8,205 nucleotides of DNA from Candidatus Fermentibacteraceae bacterium (lineage in GTDB: Bacteria > Fermentibacterota > Fermentibacteria > Fermentibacterales > JCC-6): positions 1-8,205 of the forward strand of contig JAGGYZ010000300.1 in NCBI GenBank assembly GCA_021162285.1. Direction: 5' to 3'. The notes under the pieces were generated by a model. The model searched no databases. It worked only from the letters and a program-made list of their open reading frames with translations, and had not been told where the DNA came from. A program made the position numbers and the translations under genes. Of this stretch, positions 5,846 to 8,205 are shown in pieces (the stretch's first letter is position 1; every line of letters starts with the position of its first letter).

Positions 5846-7060
5846 ATGATACGATCTAAATGGGCAGTTGCTGCAATTATTCCTGCGGTGTTGCTGCTTT
5901 CAACATGCGGCAGCAGCACAAGCCCGGCAGGCAACAATATAGACAGCATCACCGGAGATCTTGATCTGTACGATGGCGGAACCTGGATCATTGATTCAGA
6001 TATTGATAACATCACCGGAAGTATCTGTATAGGAGGCAACACAACACTTCAAATAAGCAATGCCACTCTTACCTTTGCTTTAACCGAAGACCTGCAGTAC
6101 GGCATCTACCTCGAGGACAATGCCAGGATAGAGATCAGCAGCTCAACCATTCAGTCGGCTGACAAGATGTGGGAGTTCGAACTGAGGGACAATGCGGTTA
6201 TTGAAGTGTCTGATTCGTATCTCATAAATCACTCTGCGGTAAAACTTTTTGATAACACAGTTCTTACCGGGGCAAACACCCTGATCGAAGAACTCAGAAT
6301 GGACAACCACGGCGCGGCAACCATCAATAACTGCGAGATCTACCCCAACATGCAGTTTTTCTTCAGCCCGGGTTCTGCCCTTGAGTTCCCCGATTCATAC
6401 ACACCGGTAAATTATCTCCAGGACTACACTGCTCTTGGCGGCTGGAAACTGGACATGACAGCCTCAACCGCACAGGGGTGGCAGGTTGATGTTAAACCAC
6501 TAACAGACATAACAATTCAAAATTCCGAAGATGTAACACTTGCACTCTGGTCAGACGGATCTGTAAGTGACTCTATCCATCTGGTTAATCCCGATGGAAT
6601 TCCCACCAGTTTCACCGTAACCGAGTTCGGCTCCATCGTGAATGTTGTTAATACAGAAGTGTATTTCATAAACATGTACTTAAAAGATAATGACAATCTG
6701 ATAGTAACAGGCGAGGAATCCGGCGGGGCATACAGCTACAACACCAAATTTCTGGAAATAGTGCTTAGCGGTAATGCCAGCCTGACACTCTATAACAGCC
6801 ATGTTTTTGGTCAGCTGTTTCATACCAACGGCAATGCAACTGTAACTGTGCACAACTGCCTGATAGGAAGCGATGATCCGGAAGACCCTATTAACAGCGA
6901 ACTGGGCATAAAAGACAATGCAAGGGGCTATGCATTCGACTGTGACATATCAAACAGCGATATCGTTATTAACGGAACCAGCATACTGGAACTGACAAAC
7001 TGCATATACGATTCTTCAAGGGTTTACATCTCAGACCAGGGGCAGCTTATAGTTCATTAA
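5846..7060 (+). CDS. Predicted lipoprotein with beta-helix-like repeats, function unknown
   Basis: I do not recognise this gene. It encodes 404 residues. The N-terminus has R-S-K, a hydrophobic stretch (7-18) and L-S-T-C with Cys21, a probable lipobox (Thr at -1 is unusual), followed by a Ser/Gly/Asn-rich linker. The body repeats a unit close to (D/G)-N-(A/T)-x-I-x-I-x-N-(S/C)-x-I, starting near residues 64, 91, 115, 136, 154, 309, 329, 357 and 377. This pattern is typical of right-handed parallel beta-helices of the pectate-lyase type. A middle region (about 170-300) is less regular. Several repeats have Cys after Asn or Asp (163, 338, 366, 386). No catalytic motif can be named, so surface binding, adhesion or polysaccharide contact are only possibilities. 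The start has GGAAAGAAGGG upstream. It is divergent from the porin and converges on the kinase gene, 19 bp from its stop. Confidence 0.8.
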   Translation: MIRSKWAVAAIIPAVLLLSTCGSSTSPAGNNIDSITGDLDLYDGGTWIIDSDIDNITGSICIGGNTTLQISNATLTFALTEDLQYGIYLEDNARIEISSSTIQSADKMWEFELRDNAVIEVSDSYLINHSAVKLFDNTVLTGANTLIEELRMDNHGAATINNCEIYPNMQFFFSPGSALEFPDSYTPVNYLQDYTALGGWKLDMTASTAQGWQVDVKPLTDITIQNSEDVTLALWSDGSVSDSIHLVNPDGIPTSFTVTEFGSIVNVVNTEVYFINMYLKDNDNLIVTGEESGGAYSYNTKFLEIVLSGNASLTLYNSHVFGQLFHTNGNATVTVHNCLIGSDDPEDPINSELGIKDNARGYAFDCDISNSDIVINGTSILELTNCIYDSSRVYISDQGQLIVH

Positions 7061-7079
7061 AACATGTTACCGGTTTGGT

Positions 7080-8205
7080 TCAAGAGGTAGCCAGCGGCAA
7101 TGTAAAAAGGAATATAGAACCCTGGCCGGGAGTGCTGGATACACTTATTGTTCCACCGCACCCTTCCACGATGTGCTTCGTTATGGCAAGACCAAGGCCA
7201 GTTCCTCCCATTTTCCTGGATCTCGACCGGTCTACAACATAAAATCGTTCAAACACGCGGGGTATTGCCTCCCGGGGAATTCCACGCCCTGTGTCTGATA
7301 CAGCAAACACCGCCTGATTTCCCTTCTTCGCAGCACTGATTTGAATTAAACCGGAATCGGTGTACTTTACGGCATTGTCTATGAGGTTAACAAAAACCTG
7401 CTCAATTCGGTGATGATCTGCGCTTACAGTAAGGTTGGGCGTTATCTGGTCGGCTGTAATGGTAATTCCCTTATCCATGGCTCTTGAAGTAAAAAGAGGT
7501 AACACTGTGTCAAGAATATCTGAAACGGATACGCTTTCCCCTCTGCAGGTGCCTTCTTCGCCTTCAACCTCGCTGAGGGTCTGGATGTCTTTCACCAGAG
7601 CAATAAGACGCTCGGTATTTCTCAGAATGATTTTTAGATAATCTGATGATTCTCCAGAAGTGTCTTCCTGCAAAGTTTCTGCATAACCCTTGATTGCCGT
7701 GAGTGGAGTACGAAGTTCATGGGAAACATTTGTAATAAAATCTTTCTTCATCTCTGAAAGATGAACTTCAGCAGTTACATCTCTGAAGGAAAAAACATAA
7801 TCTCCGGAATCTGATACTTCTGCACTGGAAAATGCTACTGTTTTCCCTTCAAATTCAACAATTCCACTGGGAGGTAAAGAAGACTGGCTGAAAAGTTCCG
7901 CTAATTCTGCAGGTACTTTTATCTCCGAAGATCCCGTGTTGAACAGGTCTCTGAAAGAATCATTCGCAACAAGAAGATCCCCATCCCGGTTCACCACAGC
8001 AACCCCTTCAATCATCGATTCCAGAATTGCACGGTTTCTGCTGTCCGATCTGGACAGGTCCAGGATCAGGTTCTCATTCCTGGCCAGCGTTTCGTTAAGC
8101 GACAATGCCAGGCTGTTGTGCTCTCTGGTGTGACCAGGAGCTGCCCTTGCTCCCAGTTCACCCCTTCTCACCCGGTCGGCAACACTGGCAAGATCACTCA
8201 TCGGA
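7080..8205 (-). CDS. phoR: PhoR-like sensor histidine kinase (partial, N-terminus outside window)
   Basis: This is a membrane sensor kinase that would phosphorylate a PhoB-type regulator. Numbering is from the Met at 8199-8201, which is internal: the preceding codon is Pro and the frame runs off the edge, giving the P-x-S-D-L start of a HAMP domain (to about 45). A PAS domain follows (about 55-145). HisKA has the H-box F-I-T-N-V-S-H-E-L-R-T-P-L (155-167) with phospho-acceptor His161. The HATPase domain shows the N-box (N272, N276), D-T-G-R-G-I-P (303-309), F-E-R-F-Y (317-321) and G-G-T-G-L-G-L-A (332-339). The HAMP-PAS-HisKA-HATPase order is that of PhoR, and the pst context supports the name, but sequence alone does not exclude another kinase of this class. 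Transmembrane and sensor parts are beyond 8205. The stop lies 19 bp from that of the convergent gene. Confidence 0.85.
   Translation of the reverse strand, partial: PMSDLASVADRVRRGELGARAAPGHTREHNSLALSLNETLARNENLILDLSRSDSRNRAILESMIEGVAVVNRDGDLLVANDSFRDLFNTGSSEIKVPAELAELFSQSSLPPSGIVEFEGKTVAFSSAEVSDSGDYVFSFRDVTAEVHLSEMKKDFITNVSHELRTPLTAIKGYAETLQEDTSGESSDYLKIILRNTERLIALVKDIQTLSEVEGEEGTCRGESVSVSDILDTVLPLFTSRAMDKGITITADQITPNLTVSADHHRIEQVFVNLIDNAVKYTDSGLIQISAAKKGNQAVFAVSDTGRGIPREAIPRVFERFYVVDRSRSRKMGGTGLGLAITKHIVEGCGGTISVSSTPGQGSIFLFTLPLATS

Noticed and set aside
7061..7079. Bidirectional terminator in the convergent gap
   Set aside because: Only very short palindromes (ACATGT, ACCGGT) occur, with no stem-loop plus T-tract.
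8199..8201. ATG at 8201 as the kinase start
   Set aside because: The preceding codon is in frame (Pro) and the residues continue a HAMP domain, so the gene is cut by the window edge.

Overview
The window is most of a phosphate-starvation (Pho) locus from a Gram-negative (diderm) bacterium. The diderm call rests on an outer-membrane porin with a signal peptide and C-terminal Phe, plus two predicted lipoproteins. Composition is moderate, Shine-Dalgarno sites are strong, and GTG and TTG starts are used. Nothing in the sequence fixes the phylum. No mobile elements, CRISPR, tRNA or rRNA are seen.

Layout, left to right. (1) At 1-268 (minus) is the N-terminal two thirds of a thioredoxin-type arsenate reductase (arsC), running off the left edge. 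(2) At 269-493 is a 225-bp gap with one good hairpin, probably a weak terminator behind phoU. (3) At 494-5586, all minus, is a tight six-gene operon transcribed right to left: OprP/OprO-type porin, pstS, pstC, pstA, pstB, phoU. Spacings are 19, 13, -1, -4 and 11 nt. (4) At 5587-5845 is a divergent intergenic region. On the minus side it holds a Pho-box-like array of CTTAACA repeats phased at 11 bp. On the plus side it holds a good sigma70-type promoter (TTGACC-N17-TATCAT). (5) At 5846-7060 (plus) is an orphan predicted lipoprotein with repeats suggesting a parallel beta-helix. (6) At 7080-8205 (minus) is the C-terminal part of a PhoR-like sensor kinase (HAMP, PAS, HisKA, HATPase) running off the right edge.

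Together the operon forms a complete phosphate route: porin across the outer membrane, PstS capture, PstCA channel and PstB ATPase. PhoU and the PhoR-like kinase provide signalling; the partner PhoB regulator is presumably beyond 8205. Arsenate enters through phosphate transporters, so an arsenate reductase just downstream fits physiologically. The beta-helix lipoprotein is the part I cannot explain. It sits opposite in orientation between two collinear Pho units and seems to have its own promoter.
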